Source: JBBRCE01 sp038205115
GTDB lineage: Bacteria; Planctomycetota; Planctomycetia; Pirellulales; JBBRCE01
Assembly (NCBI GenBank): GCA_038205115.1
Contig: JBBRCE010000072.1
Location: 1-21,951 of the forward strand
Length of the DNA stretch: 21,951 nt
Direction of reading: 5' to 3'
Shown here: positions 8,001 through 14,878 of the stretch, piece after piece
Position numbering within the stretch: the stretch's first letter is position 1
Layout: the number at the start of each line of letters is the position of its first letter
Translations under genes and position numbers: made by a program
The notes under the pieces: model-generated
Seen by the model: the letters and a program-made list of their open reading frames with translations, nothing else
Told to the model about the DNA's origin: nothing
Databases searched by the model: none

Positions 8001-8244
8001 TGTGACCAACGTCTTCGAACTGAACGATGGCAAATCGTTGATGGGCTTTGTGACCAAGGAGTCGGCCGATACGGTCACGATCCGCAATATCGACAACAAA
8101 GAAATCGGAATTGCCGTAAAAGATATCGATCAGCGCACGAAATCGAGCGTCTCGATGATGCCTGAAGGTTTGGTCAAAAAACTCAGCATCAAGGAATTCG
8201 CCTGTCTTCTCGACTTTTTGGAATCGCTGTCCCACAAGAAGTAG
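5068..8244 (+). CDS. PVC-type heme-binding protein: propeller dehydrogenase-like + HEAT + cytochrome c
   Basis: A 1058-residue exported protein of a family found mainly in Planctomycetes and Verrucomicrobia. Order of parts: signal peptide or anchor (hydrophobic 14-31); a beta-propeller resembling soluble sugar dehydrogenases (about 55-420, e.g. LKLPDGFEVTPFAAPP, SNGVTMGIDGWLYLAIGDFG, RNGGVLRVRPDGT); a long alpha-helical HEAT-like region (about 430-870, e.g. GLKDENPRVRQQACVSVARLG); and a C-terminal c-type cytochrome domain with CTNCH at 934-938 and likely distal ligand Met1030 or Met1031 (SMMPEGL). These proteins are annotated as membrane-bound dehydrogenases, but the substrate is unknown. Transfer of electrons to the covalent heme in the periplasm is inferred. 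The start at 5068 is chosen over 4960 because the signal peptide follows directly and TATAAT lies at 4969. It has its own promoter and terminator, so it is monocistronic. Confidence 0.92.
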   Translation: MSKLLRAAASGRPWFVLFGLASAGVILIATTDFAAGKPKKTTVPPQPVESDPAKLAMQLKLPDGFEVTPFAAPPMVNYPVSMSAAPDGTLYVSSDRNSSLDRKPHRGTIYRLRDTKGDGQADEVKQFVADVDSPRGLVWDYDRLYLMHPPNLSAFIDHKHEGVADEEKVLVKNIAFSFKDRPADHTSNGVTMGIDGWLYLAIGDFGMLEAEGADGRKLQFRNGGVLRVRPDGTNLEVYARGTRNILEVAVDPLLNMFTRDNTNDGDGWDTKLHHHTQLAQHGYPSLFKHFSDDAVTWLADYGGGSGCGVLYLSEPGFPAGYGDALYTCDWGRETIFRHPLQPRGASFTADQQDFVKVPRTTDMDVDANSHLYISSWKGAKFTYVGENVGEIYRVSPSGYRAEPLPDYDRADDATMVKELLSPSHRRRMAAQRTLIRRGLNEVTTKDVQQLCFDQSAPLACRVAAVFCLKQALHRQATPILIKLAGDGSIREYALRALTDRADELQGVPSEPFVTGLKDENPRVRQQACVSVARLGKLENAAAVVELLDDQDPRVAHTAMRAVQELKAIDAALAAVDQTSLPARREGALRALRTMHEPAVVDGLVQRLEKEHDGLRRQGLLTALCRLYFTDGIWKGDSWGTRPDTSGPYYQPAEWAETSKIAGVLRNALAHSETAEIAYLLPELLRHKIQLDEGRARILKLAATDNKLLPAAVSILSREKEIPADALPLLIKAAKDSELDPTARCQVVMAIAKTDSEEGLQLALGLLGNLKKREASKEYVAAAMALVDAPKAGNRVAMFTREANKADGDASAWADAVLLEIADNKSESPEAREQAAKSIEAGWANAKRKVQILHGIALSGDRKFEGRVLSAANDQDAGVLAAVKVAAEKLHVDIKPVHLPGPLVESMSADAAIDAVTAETGDAKFGENLFYRLSCTNCHTTKVDEPLRGPFLGTIATTYKRRELAESIRLPSKTIAQGFVTNVFELNDGKSLMGFVTKESADTVTIRNIDNKEIGIAVKDIDQRTKSSVSMMPEGLVKKLSIKEFACLLDFLESLSHKK

Positions 8245-8267
8245 CGCGGACGTTCGTTTCTTAACTC

Positions 8268-8313
8268 CGTCGGCGACCTGAGCGATCAATCGTTCAGGCC
8301 GACGACGATTTTC
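8268..8313 (+). terminator. Rho-independent terminator after the PVC heme protein gene
   Basis: Nested inverted repeat: outer arms CGTCGG (8268-8273) and CCGACG (8299-8304), inner arms CCTGAGCGAT and ATCGTTCAGG with one G-U pair, then a short T-run (TTTT at about 8309-8312). It starts 23 bp past the stop codon. Confidence 0.65.
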
Positions 8314-8424
8314 TGTAATATGGCCGTCAACTTTCGTCGCCCACCGTCGTTACGCTTGTTTGCGCCTGATTTGGCAGCATCGCGTTTACGTGGCGTCCGC
8401 TGGGACTGCCTGTCGCGACAACGA

Positions 8425-9462
8425 TCAAAGATTGCCGGTTAAATCGTGCAGTAATTCGTCGACGTCGTGTTGCGTGGTCTGCCACGAACACATGAATCGC
8501 GCGCCACCGCCGATGAAGGTGTAATAACGCCAGCCATGCTCGCGCAACCGCGCTTGCTGCTGCTCGGTCAGTTGTAAAAACACGGCATTGGCTTGCACCG
8601 CACGCAACAGTTTGACGCCCGGCACCTGCGACAGTCGGTCGGCCAATTGCCGGGCCATGGTGTTAGCTTGCCGCGCATAGTTGAGCCACAGGTCATCTTG
8701 AAACATACGCAGCCAGGCTGCGGACATGTATCGCATCTTTGACGCTAACTGCCCGGCCTGCTTGCAGCGGTAATCGAATTCCTTGGCCAGGTCACGGTTG
8801 AAAAATACCACGGCTTCGCTCAGGCCAATGCCAGCCTTGGTTCCGCCCAGGCAAAGAACATCGACGCCAGCTTGCCAGGTGATCGCCTTGGGAGTGACAT
8901 CGAGTGCGGCCACCGCGTTGGCGAAACGTGCTCCGTCCATGTGCAAATGCATGCCGTGCGTTTTTGCCAACTTGGAAAGCGCACGAATCTCATCCGGCCG
9001 ATAGAGCGTGCCGAACTCCGTCGGTTGCGTAATGCTGACCACACGCGGCTTGGGAAAATGAATATCGCGACGCCGCGTGATCAGCGGCTCGACGGTGTCT
9101 GGCGTCAACTTGCCGTCATCGCCGCCGGCTAACAACAGCTTGGTGCCGTTGGAATAAAACTCGGGCGCCCCGCATTCGTCCGTCTCAATGTGGGCCGACT
9201 CGTGCGCGATGATACTGTGGTACGACTGGCACATTGCCGCTAGCGCGAGCGAGTTGGCCGCTGTTCCGTTGAAGACAAAGTAGACTTCGCACTCGGTATC
9301 GAAGATTCGCCGAAACAACTTGGTGGCCCCATCGGTCCAAGTATCGTCGCCGTACGAGAGTTCGTATCCGCAGCCAGCCAGTCGCATCGCCTCCCAAGCT
9401 TCAGGGCAAATTCCGGCGGTATTATCACTGGCGAACTGGCATTTGGTCATGACGCGGCTCAT
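8425..9462 (-). CDS. Low-specificity threonine aldolase-like PLP enzyme
   Basis: Fold-type I PLP enzyme of the beta-eliminating lyase/threonine aldolase family, 345 residues, the usual length. It is expected to cleave L-threonine or L-allo-threonine to glycine and acetaldehyde in the cytoplasm. Seen motifs: the N-terminal substrate-site stretch FASDNTAGICPEAWEAM (10-26), the phosphate-binding FNGTAANSLAL (64-74), HMDGAR with Asp176 contacting the pyridine nitrogen, and the Schiff-base lysine Lys209 in CLGGTKAGIG. The product may start at 9462 or at the in-frame ATG 9450 (MTKCQFASDNT), the more typical N-terminus; neither has a strong ribosome binding site. A promoter-like sequence (9532-9560) and a 22-bp palindrome lie upstream. 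The specific substrate (threonine or another beta-hydroxy amino acid) cannot be fixed from sequence. Confidence 0.9.
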   Translation of the reverse strand: MSRVMTKCQFASDNTAGICPEAWEAMRLAGCGYELSYGDDTWTDGATKLFRRIFDTECEVYFVFNGTAANSLALAAMCQSYHSIIAHESAHIETDECGAPEFYSNGTKLLLAGGDDGKLTPDTVEPLITRRRDIHFPKPRVVSITQPTEFGTLYRPDEIRALSKLAKTHGMHLHMDGARFANAVAALDVTPKAITWQAGVDVLCLGGTKAGIGLSEAVVFFNRDLAKEFDYRCKQAGQLASKMRYMSAAWLRMFQDDLWLNYARQANTMARQLADRLSQVPGVKLLRAVQANAVFLQLTEQQQARLREHGWRYYTFIGGGARFMCSWQTTQHDVDELLHDLTGNL

Positions 9463-9501
9463 TTTCTGGCAAATCGCGGGCGATCGGCGGCGTTCTCACT
9501 T

Positions 9502-9523
9502 CTTTATCATCGCGGTGATAAAG
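9502..9523. promoter_or_regulatory. 22-bp operator-like palindrome upstream of threonine aldolase
   Basis: Arms CTTTATCA (9502-9509) and TGATAAAG (9516-9523) are perfectly inverted around TCGCGG, and the CGCG centre is itself symmetric, so 20 of 22 positions obey dyad symmetry. It falls at the predicted +1 to +23 region of the threonine aldolase promoter on the minus strand and about 40 bp before its start codon, a position suited to a repressor. It could instead be a leader hairpin. Confidence 0.55.
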
Positions 9524-9531
9524 GTGCCGTT

Positions 9532-9560
9532 ACTATAACTGTTGATCCGAGCTTTGATAA
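9532..9560 (-). promoter_or_regulatory. Promoter-like sequence for threonine aldolase
   Basis: On the minus strand TTATCA (9560-9555) and TATAGT (9537-9532) are 17 bp apart, 4/6 and 5/6 matches to sigma70 consensus. The predicted start is near 9525, directly before the palindrome at 9502-9523. Confidence 0.4.
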
Positions 9561-9601
9561 CTGCCTCGCAAGGCACGCGGGAGAGCGGCGTCCGGTCGCA
9601 C

Positions 9602-9617
9602 TTCGTAGCGCTACGAA
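9602..9617. promoter_or_regulatory. 16-bp perfect palindrome upstream of the sigma factor gene
   Basis: TTCGTAGCGCTACGAA is a perfect dyad. Its centre lies about 59 bp upstream of the transcription start predicted from 9634-9662, the usual place for an activator contacting RNA polymerase. It is not followed by a T-run, so it is not a terminator. Its ligand is unknown. Confidence 0.45.
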
Positions 9618-9633
9618 TAAAGCCGCCTCGCGG

Positions 9634-9662
9634 TTGGGTCGGCAAATGCTGCTTGTTACAAT
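9634..9662 (+). promoter_or_regulatory. Promoter-like sequence for the sigma factor/kinase pair
   Basis: TTGGGT (9634-9639) and TACAAT (9657-9662) flank a spacer of 17 bp, weak and 5/6 matches respectively. A start near 9669 would leave a leader of about 45 nt before ATG 9715, and would exclude the upstream in-frame starts at 9634, 9646 and 9661. Confidence 0.35.
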
Positions 9663-9714
9663 GGATCTGGTTTCGCGCATTCGATCGGTCCTGCCATCAA
9701 CGACAAGTCTCCCT

Positions 9715-10311
9715 ATGGACGATCAGCGTAGCTTTTTGGATCTCATGACCCGCGTGCGGCAAGGCGATTCGCTGGCCGCCAATCAATTGGTGCGTCAATA
9801 CGAGCCGGAGATGCGCCGCGCGGTGCGTTTGGCACTCACCGATCCCGCGATGCTTCGCGCCATCGATTCCGTCGACGTTTGCCAATCGGTGTTAGCCAAT
9901 TTCTTCGTCCGCGCGGCATCTGGTCAATTCGACTTCGAGAATCCGAATCAATTGCGGGCGCTACTTGCTACCATGGCGCGAAATCGCTTTCGAGATCATG
10001 TGCGGCGGCAAAAGGCTGACCGGCGCGATGCGCGGCGAACCCAAGGTGGCGACGACGCCATGCTCCAGCAAGTTGCTGGAGACATCGACACGCCGAGCCA
10101 GATCGTTTGCAACCAGGAACTGTTGGACGAAGTTCGCCGGCGACTTTCGGACGAAGAACGCTACTTGGCCGAACAACGCGCCAGCGGCCGCGATTGGCAG
10201 GAACTTTCGGGCGAGTTAGGCGTTTCCGCCGAAGCGCTCCGCAAACGTCTGACACGCGCAATGGATCGCGTGACGCAAGAAATGAAACTGACTGAGGACG
10301 ACGATGAATGA
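9715..10311 (+). CDS. ECF-like RNA polymerase sigma factor (planctomycetal type)
   Basis: A 198-residue sigma-70-family protein. Region 2 lies at about 5-100 (FLDLMTRVRQGDSLAANQLVRQYEPEMRRAVRLAL, then VDVCQSVLANFFVR and LLATMARNRFRDHVRRQ, the part that binds the core enzyme and the -10 element). Region 4 lies at about 145-190, with the helix-turn-helix DWQELSGELGVSAEALRKRLTRAMDRV that reads the -35 element. A basic linker (KADRRDARRTQGG) joins them. The pattern is that of planctomycetal ECF factors commonly placed next to serine/threonine kinases. Start 9715 is preferred because family members begin shortly before the FLDLM segment; the frame continues upstream to a TTG at 9634 without clear ribosome binding sites. 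Its stop overlaps the kinase start by 8 bp, indicating translational coupling. No anti-sigma factor gene is adjacent. Confidence 0.88.
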   Translation: MDDQRSFLDLMTRVRQGDSLAANQLVRQYEPEMRRAVRLALTDPAMLRAIDSVDVCQSVLANFFVRAASGQFDFENPNQLRALLATMARNRFRDHVRRQKADRRDARRTQGGDDAMLQQVAGDIDTPSQIVCNQELLDEVRRRLSDEERYLAEQRASGRDWQELSGELGVSAEALRKRLTRAMDRVTQEMKLTEDDDE

Positions 10312-13300
10312 CGGCGCGCCCACGCATCGCGAGCCGATTTCTTCGGAGGCGGGACCACTGCGTGGCGGCGCGGCGCAGCGGTTGCTCATTGCCTGGCAGC
10401 AGAACGAGCAACCGAACTGGCTCGACTTTGCCGCCGACGTTCCGTCCGATTCATGGCTCGACCTGTTCGCCTTGATTCGTGTCGATCAAGATCAACGCTG
10501 GCGGCGCGGCAATCCGGTGCAGGTGGAGCATTACCTGCAGCGATGCGTCAGAATATCGACCGATCAGGAGCACGTGCTGGATTTGGTGGCCAGCGAAATC
10601 CTGCTGCGGCGTGCGCACGGAGAGTTGCCGCAGTTGGATCAGTACTCGCGGCGATTCCCGGATGCGGCTGACGCGCTAAAAATTTTGTTCGCGCAGCACG
10701 CGGCCTTCGACGCCTCGCTGGATCTGTCGTTTGACGGTACTGACAACGAACTGCCGCCATCGTCAGCGGATCACCGGCCGACGTTGTTTTGGTCGACGGC
10801 GCCGCAACCTTCGGCCGAGAGTGTTACGGCCGCCGATGGGCCAACCTTACCGACGCAGCGTCCCGCCGTCATGGCCGGTCTGCCGGAGATGATCGGCAAT
10901 TATCGGCTGGAAGGCATCTTGGGACGCGGTGGCATGGGCGTGGTCTACAAAGCCCGAGATCGCCGTTTGAAGCGGCTGGTCGCGCTAAAAATGCTGTCGT
11001 CGTTCGACAACCCAGACGACCTCTTGCGATTCAAAGCCGAGGCTGAAATTTACGCTCGGCTCCAACATCCGCACATCGTGCAGATTTTCGAAGTCGGTCA
11101 GCACGAGGGTCGCCTGTTTTTGGTGCTGGAATTAGTCACGGGCGGGAGCCTGGCCGATCGGCTCAAAGGCGTGCCGCTGCCTGCGCGTAGCGCCGCCGAG
11201 ATGGTGGCCACGCTGGCCGCGGCAGTCCACGTTGCGCATTTGGCGGGCATTGTTCACCGCGACCTCAAGCCCGGCAATGTCTTACTCGCCGCTGACGATA
11301 CGCCCAAAGTTACTGATTTTGGTTTGGCGAAATCCATGGATCAGCCATCGGATCAAACGCAAACCGGAGCGTTGATCGGAACGCCGAGCTACATGGCGCC
11401 CGAACAAGCTTGTGGCAAAGGAAAAAACGCCGGCCCAACGATTGATGTCTACGCGTTGGGCGCGATCTTGTACGAAGCGTTGACCGGGCGACCGCCGTTT
11501 CGTGGGCAAACCACGCTCGATACGTTGGATCAAGTCCGCAGCGCCGAGCCGGTTGCACCCGTGACCTTGCAGCCGAAACTGCCTCGCGACTTGAATACCA
11601 TTTGCCTGAAATGTCTGGAGAAATCGCCCGAAAAACGCTACGCGACCGCGCTGTTATTGTCTGAAGACCTCAAACGATTTCTCAGCGGCAATGCCATCCT
11701 GGCGCGGCCCGTCAGTTCGGTCGAGCGATTGATGAAGTGGACACGCCGCCGTCCGGCCGTGGCGGCGATGGCTGCGATCGTCGTCTGTTGCCTATTGACG
11801 TTGGCGATTGGCGGAACGTTTTACAGCGTCTCGCTATCCAAAGCGCTCGATCAAGTCGCTCGCGAGCGAGATACCGCTTGGCGTGCCACGAACTTAGCCA
11901 AAGCCGAAGCGACCAACGCCAGCCGACAAACCACAATTGCCGAGCAACGTTTCGATCAGGCGACGCGCCTAACATTCGCTTTGCAGTTGAATCAGTTGGC
12001 GCAACTGGCCGAAACCGATCCTGCCCACGCTCGGCAAATGTTGTTCGACCAATCGTTTTGCCCGGAAAAACTCCGCGACTTTACCTGGCGGCACTTGTTA
12101 CGAGCATGTTCGCGGCAAGCCGGGCAAGTCGAAATCAGCGAAACGGGCGCGGCGCGCTGTCTAGCCGTATCGCTTGACGGCCAGCGGATGGCCATTGGCA
12201 TGGATGACGGCCAGATTGTGCTGAAGGGACGAAATCAGAAATCACCAAATCAGAAAACGCTGACGTTTCCGCCAGGGCCAATCAATTGCCTGGCCTTTGT
12301 GCCGGGTTCGGACTTGCTGGCGATTGGCAGCGGAGCTGGCACAATCGCAATCTGCGACGTGAGCCATGACGGTGCGATTCAACTCTTGCAAGCCGCGGGT
12401 GAGTCCGTCAACGATTTGGCTGTCAGCCACGATGGGCGGCGGTTAGCCAGCGGCGGTTCCGACCGAGTGGTGCGTGTTTGGGATCTGGCGAGCGCAAAAG
12501 TGCAACAATCGCATGCCCCGGATAAAGGTTCGATCTTTTCGCTCGATTTTTCGCCCGACGATCAGCGGTTGGCCATCGGATTCAAGAACGACGAGGCCCA
12601 GCTTTGGGAACCGGCCTCCGATCAATCACAAGCTTTAGTTGGGCATCGCGGCTGGGTGACCGCCGTGGCCTGGTCGCCCGACGGAAAATCTCTGGCAACG
12701 GGCAGCATCGATCGGACGGTGCGATTGTGGGATGTTGCGAGCTGCCAATCGCGGGCGACGCTTGTCGGGCACGATGCACTGGTGGCGTCGCTCGCTTGGG
12801 ATGGCGACAGCACAACCGTCTACTCGTGCGGATACGATAAAAAAGCCATCGCTTGGAATGCTGTGGACGGAACGCTACAAACGATACTCCGTAGCCAAGG
12901 CGACGAATTGATTCGCATCGCCATCGTCAACAACAGTCAGCAGAAAATGCTGACCGGCGTAGGCGGTCGGCGCCAACAGTCTTGGGATCTGAATCCAAAT
13001 CTGGGACGCCGGAGCTTGAATGGACATACTCGCCCGATCACTGCGCTGGCATTCGTCGCCGGCACGCGGCTGGGCCAACTCAACCTGCCAATGTCGCGGC
13101 CGTCGGTTGGCCCACTGCTGATCACTGCAGCTTACGATCGGACTTGGCGAATTTGGAATCCCGATGACGGCCAGCCGATCGGTTCGCCGCATGAAACGAC
13201 GCAATGGATTACCGCGCTGGCGGTTTCGGCCGACGGCTTATTGGCGATGGGCGATGCCGACGGCAAGTTGCAGATCTACGACCGACTCGATCTGCCCCCG

Positions 13301-13978
13301 CGAATCATCGATGCTCATCAGCTTGGCGTCAGCGGACTGGCGTTTGGCTCCGATGGCTCGTTAGCCAGCGTGGCAGCGGGCGAAAATGCCGCCAAAATTT
13401 GGCAACCGTCCACTGGCAAGCTGCTCGCGACGATCCAATCGCCAACCGGATCCGCATTCAACCAGCTTGCCTGCGGTTCAGCGGGCGCAATGATTCTTGC
13501 CACCGACGCGGGCGAAGTTTCGGTTGCCGCGCAAGCCAGCGCCACGCGAGGGAATGTGCCCCAGGCGGCCAGCGGTTGGCATAGCATTCAGCTGGATCGT
13601 GTCACTGCCATCGACCGCGCGCCATTGCGCTCAATCGCCTACGAACCACGCCGTGGTCAGATCACCGCGGCGCGCGCGGATGGGCAACTGAGTTTGTTGC
13701 ATTTCAATGCGCGCGATCGATCCGTCCAACTTTTGAGTGGGCATCAAGGCGGGGCGCTCACCGTTGCCTATGCGCCGGGAGGAGAGACGTTGGTTTCCGG
13801 CGGCGCCGACCAGGCGCTTCGCTTCTGGGATGCAACCGTCGGTCATCAACGCTTAGCGGTCAACTTGGCTCATGGGGATGTCACCTGTTTGGCGTTTTCC
13901 GCCGATGGATCGCGTTTGGCGTGCGGCTGCGGCGACGGCAGCGTGCAGATTTGGTACGCGTCGCACACGGCGGATTGA
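10304..13978 (+). CDS. Membrane serine/threonine protein kinase with WD40 repeat domain
   Basis: A 1224-residue Hanks-type kinase fusion. The N-terminal segment (about 35-150, WRRGNPVQVEHYLQR and ELPQLDQYSRRFPDAADAL) is a conserved planctomycetal pre-kinase region. The kinase domain spans about 200-465: glycine loop GRGGMGVVYKARD, catalytic Lys229, HRDLKPGN with Asp320, DFG with Asp338, GTPSYMAPEQ, and DVYALGAILYEALTGRPPF. A transmembrane helix lies at about 487-510 after MKWTRRRP, then a helical stretch (515-560), then at least ten WD40-type blades to the C-terminus (VRVWDLAS, VRLWDVAS, WRIWNPDD, AKIWQPST, LRFWDAT, VQIWYAS). The kinase is cytoplasmic and the propeller is predicted outside. 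The start overlaps the sigma factor stop, with GAGG 6 nt upstream. The propeller probably senses a ligand or partner and the kinase may act on the sigma factor; both are inference. Confidence 0.93.
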   Translation: MNDGAPTHREPISSEAGPLRGGAAQRLLIAWQQNEQPNWLDFAADVPSDSWLDLFALIRVDQDQRWRRGNPVQVEHYLQRCVRISTDQEHVLDLVASEILLRRAHGELPQLDQYSRRFPDAADALKILFAQHAAFDASLDLSFDGTDNELPPSSADHRPTLFWSTAPQPSAESVTAADGPTLPTQRPAVMAGLPEMIGNYRLEGILGRGGMGVVYKARDRRLKRLVALKMLSSFDNPDDLLRFKAEAEIYARLQHPHIVQIFEVGQHEGRLFLVLELVTGGSLADRLKGVPLPARSAAEMVATLAAAVHVAHLAGIVHRDLKPGNVLLAADDTPKVTDFGLAKSMDQPSDQTQTGALIGTPSYMAPEQACGKGKNAGPTIDVYALGAILYEALTGRPPFRGQTTLDTLDQVRSAEPVAPVTLQPKLPRDLNTICLKCLEKSPEKRYATALLLSEDLKRFLSGNAILARPVSSVERLMKWTRRRPAVAAMAAIVVCCLLTLAIGGTFYSVSLSKALDQVARERDTAWRATNLAKAEATNASRQTTIAEQRFDQATRLTFALQLNQLAQLAETDPAHARQMLFDQSFCPEKLRDFTWRHLLRACSRQAGQVEISETGAARCLAVSLDGQRMAIGMDDGQIVLKGRNQKSPNQKTLTFPPGPINCLAFVPGSDLLAIGSGAGTIAICDVSHDGAIQLLQAAGESVNDLAVSHDGRRLASGGSDRVVRVWDLASAKVQQSHAPDKGSIFSLDFSPDDQRLAIGFKNDEAQLWEPASDQSQALVGHRGWVTAVAWSPDGKSLATGSIDRTVRLWDVASCQSRATLVGHDALVASLAWDGDSTTVYSCGYDKKAIAWNAVDGTLQTILRSQGDELIRIAIVNNSQQKMLTGVGGRRQQSWDLNPNLGRRSLNGHTRPITALAFVAGTRLGQLNLPMSRPSVGPLLITAAYDRTWRIWNPDDGQPIGSPHETTQWITALAVSADGLLAMGDADGKLQIYDRLDLPPRIIDAHQLGVSGLAFGSDGSLASVAAGENAAKIWQPSTGKLLATIQSPTGSAFNQLACGSAGAMILATDAGEVSVAAQASATRGNVPQAASGWHSIQLDRVTAIDRAPLRSIAYEPRRGQITAARADGQLSLLHFNARDRSVQLLSGHQGGALTVAYAPGGETLVSGGADQALRFWDATVGHQRLAVNLAHGDVTCLAFSADGSRLACGCGDGSVQIWYASHTAD

Positions 13979-13998
13979 ACCTGAAAGCGACGCCCAAT

Positions 13999-14682
13999 CT
14001 AATCGTCGAGTCTGCGGCGAAGTTTCGACCGTGTACGAAAACGTGTCCACCAGGAAACGTCAGCGCCGTCCAGTTCGATCGATTCGAGCGAAGCGATTTC
14101 GTCGACGACGGTCAATGCCTCGGAACTGACCGGTGTCCGCGCGAGATTCAGCCGGCGAAGTTGCTGAAATACGGCCAACTGATTGACCGCTCCGTCCGTT
14201 ACCTGGCAGCCAGGCAGTTCAATGGTTTCTAACTCGCGCAGCGCGGAATGTTCCGCCACCAGGGCGGCAATGATCCGATCGCCATGCGGCAAGTCGGTTG
14301 CGGTCACGGCAACGGCGGTCTCCGTCAATTGCGCGAACTCGCCGAAGCTCAGTTCCAGCCACTGCGGTGTTCTCAACTTCACCTCCGCGCCCAACTGACG
14401 TAGCGTCGCGACTGCCGCCTCCAGCGCGACATAACGGGTAACCTGCACCGCGATCCAACCGCGGCGATCGCTGTGGTGCAATAAATATTCTTGCGCCCGC
14501 TCGAACGCTTGTTGAACTTTCTGGAATTGTTCAACCGTACCGCCGGCATCCGGGTGCGATTGTTTAGCGAGCACCCGGTAGGCCTGGCTGACATCGTCGC
14601 TGGAGTAGGGAGGCCCCAAACCGAGAGCAATCATGAAATCTGGTCGAGGGTCACCATCATCAACGGGCTTGGTCGCTGGCAT
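13999..14682 (-). CDS. J-domain protein with C-terminal leucine-rich repeats
   Basis: A 227-residue protein. Residues about 14-75 form a J domain (DFMIALGLGPPYSSDDVSQAYRVLAKQSHPDAGG, with the essential HPD at 43-45 and a following helix QFQKVQQAFERAQEYLL), which in other proteins stimulates the ATPase of a DnaK-type Hsp70. The glycine-rich and zinc-finger regions of true DnaJ are absent. Residues about 78-140 are an unrecognised alpha/beta stretch, and about 145-212 show two to three leucine-rich repeats (LRELETIELPGCQVTDGAVNQL, LRRLNLARTPVSSEALTVV, LESIELDGADV). The C-terminus is basic (TRFRTRSKLRRRLDD). There is no signal peptide, so it should be cytoplasmic. It converges with the kinase gene, with 20 bp between stops, and a 7-bp inverted repeat (13958-13964/13987-13993) spans the junction. 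The LRR part probably selects a client; the client is unknown. Confidence 0.82.
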   Translation of the reverse strand: MPATKPVDDGDPRPDFMIALGLGPPYSSDDVSQAYRVLAKQSHPDAGGTVEQFQKVQQAFERAQEYLLHHSDRRGWIAVQVTRYVALEAAVATLRQLGAEVKLRTPQWLELSFGEFAQLTETAVAVTATDLPHGDRIIAALVAEHSALRELETIELPGCQVTDGAVNQLAVFQQLRRLNLARTPVSSEALTVVDEIASLESIELDGADVSWWTRFRTRSKLRRRLDD

Positions 14683-14878
14683 GTAGGAATTCTTTAGATC
14701 ACCTGTATTGACGGTCGATTCACAAGCAGAATCATACGATCAAACGGTCATTCGGCAAGATAATTCCGGCGTATGGCAGATGCGGATTTCTGGCACGCGA
14801 CGCGTGAGGACCATCGCGGACACCGCCGGTCAGAGCATCGATTCGAACCCGGAAGCAAAACGGCTTGCCATTTCCGGA

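Noticed and set aside
13958..13993. GCGTCGC/GCGACGC inverted repeat between kinase and J-domain genes as a bidirectional terminator
   Set aside because: The loop is 22 nt and no T-run follows on either strand, so termination is not supported.
14849..14877. CCGGAA/TTCCGG inverted repeat just downstream of the sulfatase
   Set aside because: Only 6-bp arms and no T-run in the sulfatase direction; too weak to call a terminator.
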